The notes under the pieces are model-generated. The model searched no databases. It saw only the letters and a program-made list of their open reading frames with translations, and was not told where the DNA came from. From contig SVTO01000009.1 in NCBI GenBank assembly GCA_015063745.1, positions 1 through 64,000 of the forward strand: a stretch of 64,000 nucleotides of DNA, read 5' to 3'. Origin of the DNA: Oscillospiraceae bacterium (lineage in GTDB: Bacteria > Bacillota > Clostridia > Oscillospirales > CAG-272). This document shows positions 47,464 through 55,168 of this stretch, in pieces (the first letter of the stretch is position 1; the number at the start of each line of letters is the position of its first letter). The translations under genes were made by a program, and so were the position numbers.

Positions 47464-47904
47464 ATGATGAATGAAGAAACTTTGCGCAAAGAGATCGACA
47501 ATATGCTGGATAAGGCGGAAAAAGTGGATTATTCCATAAAACTGCCGGATACGGAATACGACGTTATGGAAGCCCTGTGGGAAAGTGAGATTCCCGTGAC
47601 CACATCACGTCTGATGCAGACCATCGGGGGAGAGAGAGGCTGGAAAACCCCGACCCTGATTTCTTTCCTGGCCCGTCTGGAGGAAAGAGGCTTTGTGTAT
47701 TCCATCAAAAACGGCAAGGAACGCTGCTATTTCCCGCTGGCTCAGAAAAACAAATACGTGGAACAGGTAACACGCCGTTTTCTGCAGCAATACCATAACA
47801 ATTCCTTTGTCCACCTGCTGGCCGTACTTTTCCCGGACCGCAAAATGCCGGACGAAGAGATCGATGCCATGCTGGAATGGCTGGAAAACGACGGGAATGT
47901 ATGA
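47464..47904 (+). CDS. BlaI/MecI-family transcriptional repressor
   Basis: The start at 47464 gives 146 residues. The winged-helix segment LPDTEYDVMEALWESEIPVT, then TLISFLARLEERGFV, is typical of BlaI/MecI, which bind palindromic operators as dimers and are cleaved by BlaR1/MecR1 sensors. The C-terminal part contains the helix used for dimerisation (FVHLLAVLFPDRKMPDEE). No BlaR1 or beta-lactamase gene is adjacent; instead a gene of unknown function overlaps its stop by 4 nt. It is thus a BlaI-type regulator of another response, or its sensor is elsewhere. The ribosome binding site is weak. Confidence 0.88.
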   Translation: MMNEETLRKEIDNMLDKAEKVDYSIKLPDTEYDVMEALWESEIPVTTSRLMQTIGGERGWKTPTLISFLARLEERGFVYSIKNGKERCYFPLAQKNKYVEQVTRRFLQQYHNNSFVHLLAVLFPDRKMPDEEIDAMLEWLENDGNV

Positions 47905-48659
47905 ATACCGCAGAAATCAACAAATCCCTGTTTTTCCGTCTTGCCTATGATGTAACCACCGAATCCCACGGCCGCTACAACATCGGTACCTATAAGGAAA
48001 AAAAACTGCATCTGATCCTGAAGCGGTATTTCGAGCAGGATCAGAACTACCACGAAGTCCCGTGCTGCGGATACATAGCGGATATTCTGAAGGACAACAG
48101 CATCACGGAAATCGAAACTTCCGGCTTCACGGGTCTGAATCCCAAGCTGGATGCCTATCTTCCGGCATATCAGGTCACCCTCGTCCTTCCGTTGGCGGCC
48201 CGCAAATATGTATCCTGGATCGATCCGGAAACCGGAGATATTTCCCCGAAAAGACTTTCGCCTAAAAAGCAGAATATTTATACCGCCCTGTGTGAATGTA
48301 TCCGTATCAAAAAGCATATGGGAAACGAAAACCTGCGTATTCTCGCGGTCATGCTGGAGATGGAGGAATACCGTATGCTGGACGGTTGGAGCAGGGACCG
48401 CAAGAAAGGCTCCCACCGATTTGAGAGAGTACCTGCGGATATTCTGGATATATACGAACTGTCGGACAAAGCATCCTTTGCCGCATGGATTCCGGAAGCC
48501 TGTCAGGAAAACTTCACGGTTGAGACGTTTGCCAAAAACGTAAAAATCCCGACAGACAATGCCCGAACGGTCATCAAGCTGATGGAGCATATGGGGCTGC
48601 TGACCTTCACCGGAAAAAGCGGTCGGAAATTTTTGTATTCCAGAACAAAGGATTCATAA
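47901..48659 (+). CDS. Unknown protein, possible PD-(D/E)XK-like domain plus C-terminal winged helix
   Basis: The ATG overlaps the BlaI stop as ATGA (47901-47904); 252 residues. Residues about 35-85 (LHLILKRYFEQDQNYHE, IADILKDNSITEIETSGF, LNPKLDAY) show an E...D...ExE...K order that could be a PD-(D/E)XK nuclease-like core. A central conserved-looking stretch (VSWIDPETGDISPKR, then DGWSRDRKKGSHR) follows, and residues about 190-252 look like a winged helix (NARTVIKLMEHMGLLTF). I cannot name the family; the nuclease idea rests on motif spacing only. Coupling to BlaI suggests joint regulation. Confidence 0.7.
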   Translation: MNTAEINKSLFFRLAYDVTTESHGRYNIGTYKEKKLHLILKRYFEQDQNYHEVPCCGYIADILKDNSITEIETSGFTGLNPKLDAYLPAYQVTLVLPLAARKYVSWIDPETGDISPKRLSPKKQNIYTALCECIRIKKHMGNENLRILAVMLEMEEYRMLDGWSRDRKKGSHRFERVPADILDIYELSDKASFAAWIPEACQENFTVETFAKNVKIPTDNARTVIKLMEHMGLLTFTGKSGRKFLYSRTKDS

Positions 48660-48667
48660 AAAAAGTA

Positions 48668-48696
48668 TTGCAATTCAGGCATAAAAAATATATAAT
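48668..48696 (+). promoter_or_regulatory. Promoter for the XpaC-like gene
   Basis: TTGCAA at 48668-48673 and TATAAT at 48691-48696 with a 17-nt spacer, 45 nt upstream of the TTG start. Confidence 0.75.
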
Positions 48697-48741
48697 ATTA
48701 CGTATATTAAACGGATTCGTACAAAAGGAGAGTCACATAAA

Positions 48742-49953
48742 TTGAGTAATCCCAAAGACGGGAACGGATTCCATTTCGATTTTTCCAAAATCCCGCTGGT
48801 TGTTATCATACTGGCCTATATCTGCTATTTCCCGGTAGGCGTGATTCTGACCGTGCTCAGACTGTTCGGTCCCTCAGCTCAGGACGAGAAGCAGGGAGAT
48901 GCCGCGGAACAGCTGAAGCAGGCCGGGGAGAAAATCAAAGAAACCTTCGAAAAAGAAAAATCAAACGAAAAAAAGGCAGAACAGAAAACAGCCGCCGCCC
49001 GAAAGGCAAAGAAGAAAAAGACCCATAAAGCAAGCGGAGCCGCCGGCGTACTCTTTATCCTGGCAATCGTATTTTTGTTCTGCGGTGTGGTCCAATCCCT
49101 GGAAGCTGCCAAATATGCAAACGGCATTGTGGATTTCGTGCGGGACATACTATTGAACGATGCTATCGTGCTGTATCTGCTCGGCCTTGTGTCCGGTATT
49201 TCGGGCCTGTTTCTCAAAAACAGAAACGAACGCTATAATGTCCTGCGCTCCGTTATCGGAAGCCGTGAAAGCATCCGCCTTTCCAAACTTGCCGCCATAT
49301 CCGGTACCTCCGTCAAGAAGGTCCGCAAAGATCTGCAGGCCATGATCGACAAGGGCGAATTCGGCGAAGAAGCCTATATTGATATGGAACAGGGCGTATT
49401 CATGCGCACCCCCTCCGCTGTTCCCGATGTGGATCCGGTTGCACCTGCCGAGAATACCAAAACGGAAGAACCCGCCGGGGACAAAGAAACGACCGGGGAC
49501 AATTTCCGCTCCATCATTCTGGAAATCCGCCGCCTGAACGACGAAATCAAGGATTTTGCCGTATCGGAGCGGATCTACCGTATCGAAGAACACACCCAGA
49601 ACATTTTCGACTACGTAACCGAGCATCCCGAAGCTCTGCCTCAGATTCGTACCTTTTTGAACTACTACCTGCCGACCACCCTGAAGCTGCTGGAATCCTA
49701 CCGCAGAATCGAACAGGTGGGCGTCGCGGGAGAAAATATGAAGAAATCCAAGGAAAATATCGAAAGTATTCTGGATATGCTGGTCACAGGCTACGAACAG
49801 CAGGTGGATCAGCTCTTCCGCAATGAATCCATCGACATTTCCAGCGAAATCGCCGTACTGGAAACCATGATCAAAAAAGACGGACTGGACGGACGTGTGG
49901 ATTTCGATTTCGGCAGTGCGGCAGCGCAGACCATGCCGGAAGAGGAAGAATAA
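48742..49953 (+). CDS. XpaC-like membrane protein (5-bromo-4-chloroindolyl phosphate hydrolysis family)
   Basis: 403 residues with a TTG start at 48742, AAGGAG lying 11 nt upstream. Residues about 17-40 form one membrane helix, residues 60-95 are a Lys/Glu-rich charged stretch, and two more hydrophobic segments lie near 100-120 and 135-155. The C-terminal third, with FLNYYLPTTLKLLESYRRIE and SILDMLVTGYEQQVDQLF, matches XpaC, which is usually found near TelA/tellurite resistance genes. Between them, VLRSVIGSRESIRLSKLAAI looks like a helix-turn-helix. Despite the name, the biochemical role of XpaC is poorly understood. No TelA gene is adjacent. Confidence 0.75.
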   Translation: MSNPKDGNGFHFDFSKIPLVVIILAYICYFPVGVILTVLRLFGPSAQDEKQGDAAEQLKQAGEKIKETFEKEKSNEKKAEQKTAAARKAKKKKTHKASGAAGVLFILAIVFLFCGVVQSLEAAKYANGIVDFVRDILLNDAIVLYLLGLVSGISGLFLKNRNERYNVLRSVIGSRESIRLSKLAAISGTSVKKVRKDLQAMIDKGEFGEEAYIDMEQGVFMRTPSAVPDVDPVAPAENTKTEEPAGDKETTGDNFRSIILEIRRLNDEIKDFAVSERIYRIEEHTQNIFDYVTEHPEALPQIRTFLNYYLPTTLKLLESYRRIEQVGVAGENMKKSKENIESILDMLVTGYEQQVDQLFRNESIDISSEIAVLETMIKKDGLDGRVDFDFGSAAAQTMPEEEE

Positions 49954-49954
49954 A

Positions 49955-50006
49955 AAACAAGGTTGTGAATCGTGTGCATCAAGCATCGTTCACAACCTTA
50001 TTTTAT
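49955..50006. terminator. Bidirectional terminator between XpaC-like and GtrA genes
   Basis: AAGGTTGTGAA (49959-49969) pairs with TTCACAACCTT (49989-49999), followed by ATTTTATT and preceded by an A-run. Confidence 0.85.
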
Positions 50007-50446
50007 TATGTCTTATCGGATTCGTTCTTCTTTTTTCTGAAGATCCACTTTTTCTGAATGAAGTAATTGCAGACAAACAGCACCACTTCCGCAATGGGCA
50101 TGGACAGGGAAGGATCGATCCGCAGAACCCGGCTGCAGAACTCCATGATCACAAAGGTTTTGATCAGATATACCACAACAGCCAGGGAATAGTATTCGGT
50201 CAGCGCCTTCCACAGGGAACTGTTGGAGCGGAATACCCATACTCTGTTCATAGTGAAATTGGTCAGAGAGGAGATCAGCCACGCAGGGATCGTAGCAAAT
50301 TCCCAGGAAAGCCGACCACCGATCAGCTTGTCCAGAATCATGAACAAGAACCAGTTGATCAGAAACGCCACACCGGAGGAGATCAGATATTTGAAAGGCT
50401 CCAGACCCTTCTCACGGATTTCGTGAATCAGATTTTTCAATTTCAT
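50006..50446 (-). CDS. GtrA-family membrane protein
   Basis: 146 residues with four predicted membrane helices, fitting GtrA (PF04138): YLISSGVAFLINWFLFMIL, a short LTNFTMNRVWVF loop, and LFVCNYFIQKKWIFRKK at the end. GtrA proteins are thought to flip polyprenyl-linked sugars or assist their transfer in O-antigen or cell-wall decoration. Its ATG overlaps the amidohydrolase stop by 4 nt, so translation is coupled. A DPG-type glycosyltransferase that could work with it is at 8165-8911. Confidence 0.9.
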   Translation of the reverse strand: MKLKNLIHEIREKGLEPFKYLISSGVAFLINWFLFMILDKLIGGRLSWEFATIPAWLISSLTNFTMNRVWVFRSNSSLWKALTEYYSLAVVVYLIKTFVIMEFCSRVLRIDPSLSMPIAEVVLFVCNYFIQKKWIFRKKKNESDKT

Positions 50447-51243
50447 AACTTTAACAACTCTTTCGCATTTTTATAAAATATTCTGTCTAACCGTTCGGCC
50501 TCCAGACCGAGGGATTCCACATACCGTACCGTAGAAGGTACATCCGCCCAGGGACAGTCCGTCCCGAACACGATCCGTTGACTGTCGTGCCGGCTGAGCA
50601 TCCGTTTTGCCTGTTCGGGAGAAAGGCCCATTCTGTGACCGATGGAAGTATCGATCCAGACATTCCGTCCGATCAGCATCTCTTCCACCTCATCCCACCG
50701 GCAGTTTCCGCCGTAGTGCGCACAAACCAGCATGAGATCCGGGTGAGCGTCGATTACCTTGCGGATCATGGAGGGGGTTGCGTGAATCTTATTGGGAGAG
50801 TATACATCAAATCCGGCGTGAATCAATACAAATAATCCGAGAGAAGATGCCGCATCCAGAATCGGTGCATACACATCCTCGTCAAAGGTGTGTTCCATAT
50901 AGTCCGGATGAAGCTTGATTCCGGGAATACCCGCATCCCGCAGACGGAGTAAGGTATCTTCCCACGTATCGGATTCCGGATGCACAGAACCCAGAGGGCT
51001 GAGCCTGTCACCGTATTTTGCCATGGTTTCAATGGCAAAAGCATTGACATTGTCCTGCTGTTTTGCATTGGTGGCGATATTGGCAATCACCGCCCGGTCA
51101 ACCTGCCATTCCGCAAGCCGATCCAGAAGACCGTCAAGCGTCCCATTCGTGAGCGGATCGAATCCGGAGCGCTCTGCCAGAGAAGCGATGGCACGGGAAG
51201 CAATTCTTTCCGGAAAAGCATGGGTGTGAAAATCAATAATCAT
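50443..51243 (-). CDS. Amidohydrolase-family metal-dependent hydrolase
   Basis: 266 residues. The N-terminal IDFHTHAFP gives the first two metal-binding His, LFVLIHAGFD and VCAHYGGN give later His, and RIVFGTDCPW carries the conserved C-terminal Asp of the Amidohydro_2 TIM barrel. The family includes decarboxylases and hydrolases of cyclic or amide substrates. The substrate here is unknown. It is the first gene of a two-gene unit with GtrA. The 300-nt gap 51244-51543 has A/T-rich promoter-like boxes for both directions. Confidence 0.87.
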   Translation of the reverse strand: MIIDFHTHAFPERIASRAIASLAERSGFDPLTNGTLDGLLDRLAEWQVDRAVIANIATNAKQQDNVNAFAIETMAKYGDRLSPLGSVHPESDTWEDTLLRLRDAGIPGIKLHPDYMEHTFDEDVYAPILDAASSLGLFVLIHAGFDVYSPNKIHATPSMIRKVIDAHPDLMLVCAHYGGNCRWDEVEEMLIGRNVWIDTSIGHRMGLSPEQAKRMLSRHDSQRIVFGTDCPWADVPSTVRYVESLGLEAERLDRIFYKNAKELLKL

Positions 51244-51410
51244 GTTGCAAATCCTTGTATATAAACACAGATCTCAAATATAATAAGTATAACGCAGAAA
51301 GTTATGGATAATGAGAATAATATGTAACAATACTATTAAATTTGTCGGAACATCCCATGAAAATGCCGATGAGATATTTTTTAATTTTTTATGAACATTT
51401 GTTGTGACTA

Positions 51411-51439
51411 TTGCAATTTCAGCGAAAAAAGAGTATCAT
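51411..51439 (+). promoter_or_regulatory. Promoter for the biotin carboxyltransferase cluster
   Basis: TTGCAA at 51411-51416 and TATCAT at 51434-51439 with a 17-nt spacer. A TATAAT at 51443-51448 is nearby but poorly spaced from any -35. Confidence 0.6.
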
Positions 51440-51543
51440 TGATATAATGGGGAAGAAATGGGGTTTTCATGAGAAATTTTCCTGAAAAGTCTGATTTTTC
51501 CCTACAGCGAAGAATATTTTTTACCGGAGGACAATGAACACAT

Positions 51544-53055
51544 ATGGACAAAAAGAATTTAGAGTCTTTGCATTCTTCTCTCGCCGGGAATGATGCAAAA
51601 ACTGCCTCCGCACTGCGCGAAAAGCTTGCCGAACTCGACGCAAAGAATGAAAGCAAGACCGAAGGCGTACGCAGTGCCAGAGGACGAATTACCATGCTCT
51701 TCGATGAAGGAACCTTTGTGGAAACCGGTGCGTATATCACCAAGCGCACCAGCGAATTCGATGCCGATGCGGAAGATACCTTTGAAGGTGTGATCTGCGG
51801 CTGGGGTGCTGTAAACGGAAGCCTGGTTTACGCATTCTCTCAGGATGTTGGCCGTACCAAGGGTGCTGTCAGCGAAATGCAGGCAAAGAAAATTACCGAA
51901 ATCTACCGTCTCGCCTGTGAAAACGGCGCACCCGTAGTCGGCATCTTCGACAGCGTAGGTGCCTATCTGCCGGAAGGCGTACGTGCCCTGGCAGCATACG
52001 GTCAGATCATGAAGGCAGCCTCCCAGGCATCCGGTGTAGTACCGCAGATCGCCGTGGTACCGGGTATTTCCCAGGGCGCCGCAGCCGTAATCGCCGGTAT
52101 GTTCGATTTCGTGATCGTAACCGAAAACACCGCTTCCATCAGCGTAAACCCGCCCTTCGTGGTAGGTGAGGAAACCGGTAAATCCAAGTTTGCTTCCGAA
52201 ACCGGTCTGGCTGCTCTGTGCGCCAAGAACGACGACGAAGCAATGGCCATGGCAAGAGAACTGCTGGGTCTGCTTCCCGCCAACAATGCGGAAGGCACCG
52301 TTGAAACCGTATCCGCAGACGAAATCAACCGTCTGGTGTCCATCGATGCTTACAACGCATCCCGTGCTGCCGCTGATCTGGTAGCCGCATTTGCGGATAA
52401 CGGCGTGATAACGGAACTGTGGAAGGACTACGCACCGGAAGCTGTAACCGGCCTTATCAAGCTGGATGGCATCGTATGCGGTGTAGTAGGGAACAACCAC
52501 GCAGTAAACGACGGTGTAATCACCGCTTCCGCCGCCAGAAAGATGACAAAGATGATTTCCTTCTGCGACAGCTTCCATATCCCGGTAATCACCGTGGTGG
52601 ATACCAAGGGTCTGGATGTTTCCAAGGAAGCCGAAGCATCTCCCTACGCAGCAGAACTGGCTAAGCTGGCGCATCTGTACGCAATGACAAGAACACCCGT
52701 GATCACCCTGATCGCCGGTGAAGCATACGGTACCGCAGTATCCCTGATGGGCTCCAAGGCACTGGGCGCAGACATCGTACTGGCACTGGAAAGCGCCAAG
52801 ATCGGTGTTATGAACGCCTCCTCCGCCGTTGCCTTCCTGTGGAACGACAAGATCGGCGGCGACGTAACCAGAGCAGATCTGGAAGCAGAATGGGATGCCG
52901 CAGTAGGCACACCCGTTGCAGCCGCAAGAGCCGGTGAAGTGGATGACATCATCATGGCGGCAGAGATCCGTCAGCGTATCACCGCAGCGGTAATGATGCT
53001 CCAGTCCAAGAGCAAAGCCGCACCCGTACGCCGTCATGCTGTAATGCCTCTGTAA
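51544..53055 (+). CDS. mmdA: Acyl-CoA carboxyltransferase (methylmalonyl-CoA decarboxylase alpha-type)
   Basis: 503 residues, the size of MmdA and of the transcarboxylase 12S subunit. Two crotonase-like halves are visible: SARGRITMLFDEGTFVE and ISQGAAAVIAGMFDFVIV in the first, and VVDTKGLDVSKEAEA and AGEAYGTAVSLMGSKA in the second. It moves a carboxyl group between biotin and methylmalonyl- or propionyl-CoA. It lies 14 nt before the small membrane subunit. In the propionate pathway it would release CO2 from methylmalonyl-CoA. Which acyl-CoA is used cannot be proved from sequence. Ribosome binding site GGAGGACA is present. Confidence 0.9.
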   Translation: MDKKNLESLHSSLAGNDAKTASALREKLAELDAKNESKTEGVRSARGRITMLFDEGTFVETGAYITKRTSEFDADAEDTFEGVICGWGAVNGSLVYAFSQDVGRTKGAVSEMQAKKITEIYRLACENGAPVVGIFDSVGAYLPEGVRALAAYGQIMKAASQASGVVPQIAVVPGISQGAAAVIAGMFDFVIVTENTASISVNPPFVVGEETGKSKFASETGLAALCAKNDDEAMAMARELLGLLPANNAEGTVETVSADEINRLVSIDAYNASRAAADLVAAFADNGVITELWKDYAPEAVTGLIKLDGIVCGVVGNNHAVNDGVITASAARKMTKMISFCDSFHIPVITVVDTKGLDVSKEAEASPYAAELAKLAHLYAMTRTPVITLIAGEAYGTAVSLMGSKALGADIVLALESAKIGVMNASSAVAFLWNDKIGGDVTRADLEAEWDAAVGTPVAAARAGEVDDIIMAAEIRQRITAAVMMLQSKSKAAPVRRHAVMPL

Positions 53056-53069
53056 CGGGAGGTATTCCG

Positions 53070-53477
53070 ATGACAACCAACACAATTCTGCTGAACGCTC
53101 TGACAAACGCTGAAAAGTTCTCCCTGTCCGGCGAAATGCTCCTGCGCGGTTTGGGAACCGTATTTATGGTTCTGATTATTCTGTGGGCAATTCTCGGTGT
53201 GTTTGGTATGATTTTCAGCAAGAGTACTAAGAAACCCGCCAAGGAAGCCGCACCGAAAGCAGCTAAACCGGCTGAACCCCAAAAGAACGAAGTACGGACG
53301 GCACCTGCCGTTCAGACTGCAGCCCAGGATGACAGCGCACTGATTGCCGCCATCACCGCTGCGATCATCGCATACAACACTGCGGAAGGAAAACCCAACC
53401 TGCCGTTCCGCGTAGTATCCTTTAAGCGCAAAAACAATGCAGCCGGCTGGATGGGCAATACGGCTGACAATCAGTAA
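53070..53477 (+). CDS. OadG/MmdD-like small membrane subunit
   Basis: 135 residues. A single membrane helix at about residues 24-50 (LGTVFMVLIILWAILGVFGMIF) is followed by a Lys/Ala/Pro-rich linker and a short conserved tail. This is the layout of OadG gamma or MmdD delta subunits, which tether the soluble carboxyltransferase to the membrane pump and may bind zinc. The sequence is poorly conserved, so the call rests on size, the membrane helix, and its place between the carboxyltransferase and the biotin carrier. Confidence 0.75.
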   Translation: MTTNTILLNALTNAEKFSLSGEMLLRGLGTVFMVLIILWAILGVFGMIFSKSTKKPAKEAAPKAAKPAEPQKNEVRTAPAVQTAAQDDSALIAAITAAIIAYNTAEGKPNLPFRVVSFKRKNNAAGWMGNTADNQ

Positions 53478-53497
53478 TATTACGGAGGATAAAAGAA

Positions 53498-53902
53498 ATG
53501 AAAAGATATAATGTAACCGTAAACGGTATCGCATACGACGTAGTTGTGGAAGAAGTAGGCGGCACTGCTGCTCCTGCTCCCGCCGCTGCCCCCGTACCTG
53601 CAGCTCCCGCAGCCGCACCCGCACCTGCCGCAGCTCCCGCACCGGCTCCTGCTCAGACACCCGCTGCCCCCGCACCCGCTGCTGCCGGCTCCGCAACCGT
53701 AAACGCACCCATGCCCGGTACCATCCTGAAGATGAACGTAAAGGTTGGCGATACCGTTAAGAAGGACGATCTGGTATGCATCCTGGAAGCTATGAAGATG
53801 GAAAATGAAATCTTCGCAGCTGAAGGCGGTACTGTTGTAGCCATCAACGCACCCCAGGGCTCCAGCGTAAACTCCGGCGACGCCATCATCACCCTGGGTT
53901 AA
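53498..53902 (+). CDS. Biotin carboxyl carrier protein of the decarboxylase complex
   Basis: 134 residues. An N-terminal strand segment (YNVTVNGIAYDVVVEEV) is followed by an Ala/Pro-rich linker of about 45 residues that lets the carrier swing. The C-terminal biotinyl domain (about 66-134) holds the biotinylated lysine in EAMKMEN, and VNAPMPGTILKM. The carrier shuttles CO2 between carboxyltransferase and the OadB pump. It lies 20 nt after the small membrane subunit and 39 nt before the pump. Confidence 0.96.
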   Translation: MKRYNVTVNGIAYDVVVEEVGGTAAPAPAAAPVPAAPAAAPAPAAAPAPAPAQTPAAPAPAAAGSATVNAPMPGTILKMNVKVGDTVKKDDLVCILEAMKMENEIFAAEGGTVVAINAPQGSSVNSGDAIITLG

Positions 53903-53941
53903 GCCGCTCCATCATAAACTAAAGGATCGGAGTGTACAACA

Positions 53942-55129
53942 TTGAGCTTTTTTATTGATTTTTACGAATCTACAGGCTTGGTGAATTTGTTTGAAACACC
54001 GGAAATTCTGGTGAAGACCCTGATCATGTACGTGATCGTAGGTGTACTTTTCTACTTGGCCGTAGTAAAGAAATTCGAGCCCCTGCTTCTGATGCCGATC
54101 GCATTCGGTATGCTGCTGGCCAACCTGCCCGGCGCAGATCTGTTCCACATGGATCTGTTCATCCACGAAGACGGCTCGCCCATCAATATCCAGACCATCG
54201 TAGAACAGGGAAATCTTCTTGACTTCCTCTACATCGGCGTAAAACTGGGTATCTATCCCTCCCTGATTTTCCTTGGTGTCGGCGCCATGACGGACTTTAC
54301 TCCCCTGATCGCCAACCCCAAGTCCCTGCTGCTGGGTGCTTCTGCACAGTTCGGTGTATTTGCGGCATTCATCGGCGCACTGTTCCTCGGTTTCTCTCCC
54401 GAACAGGCAGCTTCCATCGGTATTATCGGCGGCGCTGACGGTCCCACAGCCATTCTGGTTACCAAGACCCTCGCTCCCGAGCTGCTGGGTGCCATCGCCA
54501 TCGCGGCATACAGCTACATGGCCCTGATTCCGATCATCCAGCCTCCCTTCATGAAGCTTTTGACCACCAAGAAGGAACGTATGGTTGTAATGACCAACCT
54601 CCGTGAAGTTTCCAAGACCGAAAAGGTTATGTTTCCCATCATCGTAACCCTGATTGTTTGTCTTATCGTGCCCGACGCCGCACCGCTGGTAGGTTTCCTG
54701 ATGCTCGGTAACCTGCTGAACGTGTCCGGTGTAGCCGACCGTCTGTCCAAGACCGCACAGAATGAACTGATGAACATCGTAACCATCTGCCTCGGCGTTT
54801 CCGTTGGTGCAACCGCCAGCGCCGAAAGCTTCCTGGCAATGGATACGGTAAAGATCATCATCCTCGGCCTAGCCGCATTCTGCCTGTCCACCGTCGGCGG
54901 CCTGCTGTTCGGTAAGCTGATGTATCTCGTAACCGGCGGTAAGATCAACCCCCTCATCGGTTCTGCGGGCGTCTCCGCAGTACCCATGGCAGCCCGTGTA
55001 TCCCAGATGGTAGGCCAGAAGGAAAATCCTTCCAACTTCCTGCTGATGCACGCAATGGGCCCCAATGTAGCGGGTGTTATCGGTTCTGCTGTTGCAGCCG
55101 GTGTATTTCTCTCCTATTTCGGAGCATAA
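53942..55129 (+). CDS. oadB: Sodium-pumping decarboxylase beta subunit
   Basis: 395 residues with a TTG start at 53942; GGAGTG lies upstream. About nine membrane helices are predicted. IGIIGGADGPTAILVTKTLA contains the conserved Asp of the family that takes part in Na+ translocation, and SVGATASAESFLAMDTVKI is another signature. The subunit decarboxylates carboxybiotin and uses the energy to move about two Na+ ions outward. It is equally suited to oxaloacetate, methylmalonyl-CoA or glutaconyl-CoA complexes; the partners decide. Confidence 0.95.
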   Translation: MSFFIDFYESTGLVNLFETPEILVKTLIMYVIVGVLFYLAVVKKFEPLLLMPIAFGMLLANLPGADLFHMDLFIHEDGSPINIQTIVEQGNLLDFLYIGVKLGIYPSLIFLGVGAMTDFTPLIANPKSLLLGASAQFGVFAAFIGALFLGFSPEQAASIGIIGGADGPTAILVTKTLAPELLGAIAIAAYSYMALIPIIQPPFMKLLTTKKERMVVMTNLREVSKTEKVMFPIIVTLIVCLIVPDAAPLVGFLMLGNLLNVSGVADRLSKTAQNELMNIVTICLGVSVGATASAESFLAMDTVKIIILGLAAFCLSTVGGLLFGKLMYLVTGGKINPLIGSAGVSAVPMAARVSQMVGQKENPSNFLLMHAMGPNVAGVIGSAVAAGVFLSYFGA

Positions 55130-55168
55130 AAACAGCGAAATCTAATGTGAAAGGATACGTTTACGTTT

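Noticed and set aside
53560..53690. Tandem DNA repeat in the biotin carrier gene
   Set aside because: It is the Ala/Pro-rich linker common to biotin carriers, not a mobile repeat.
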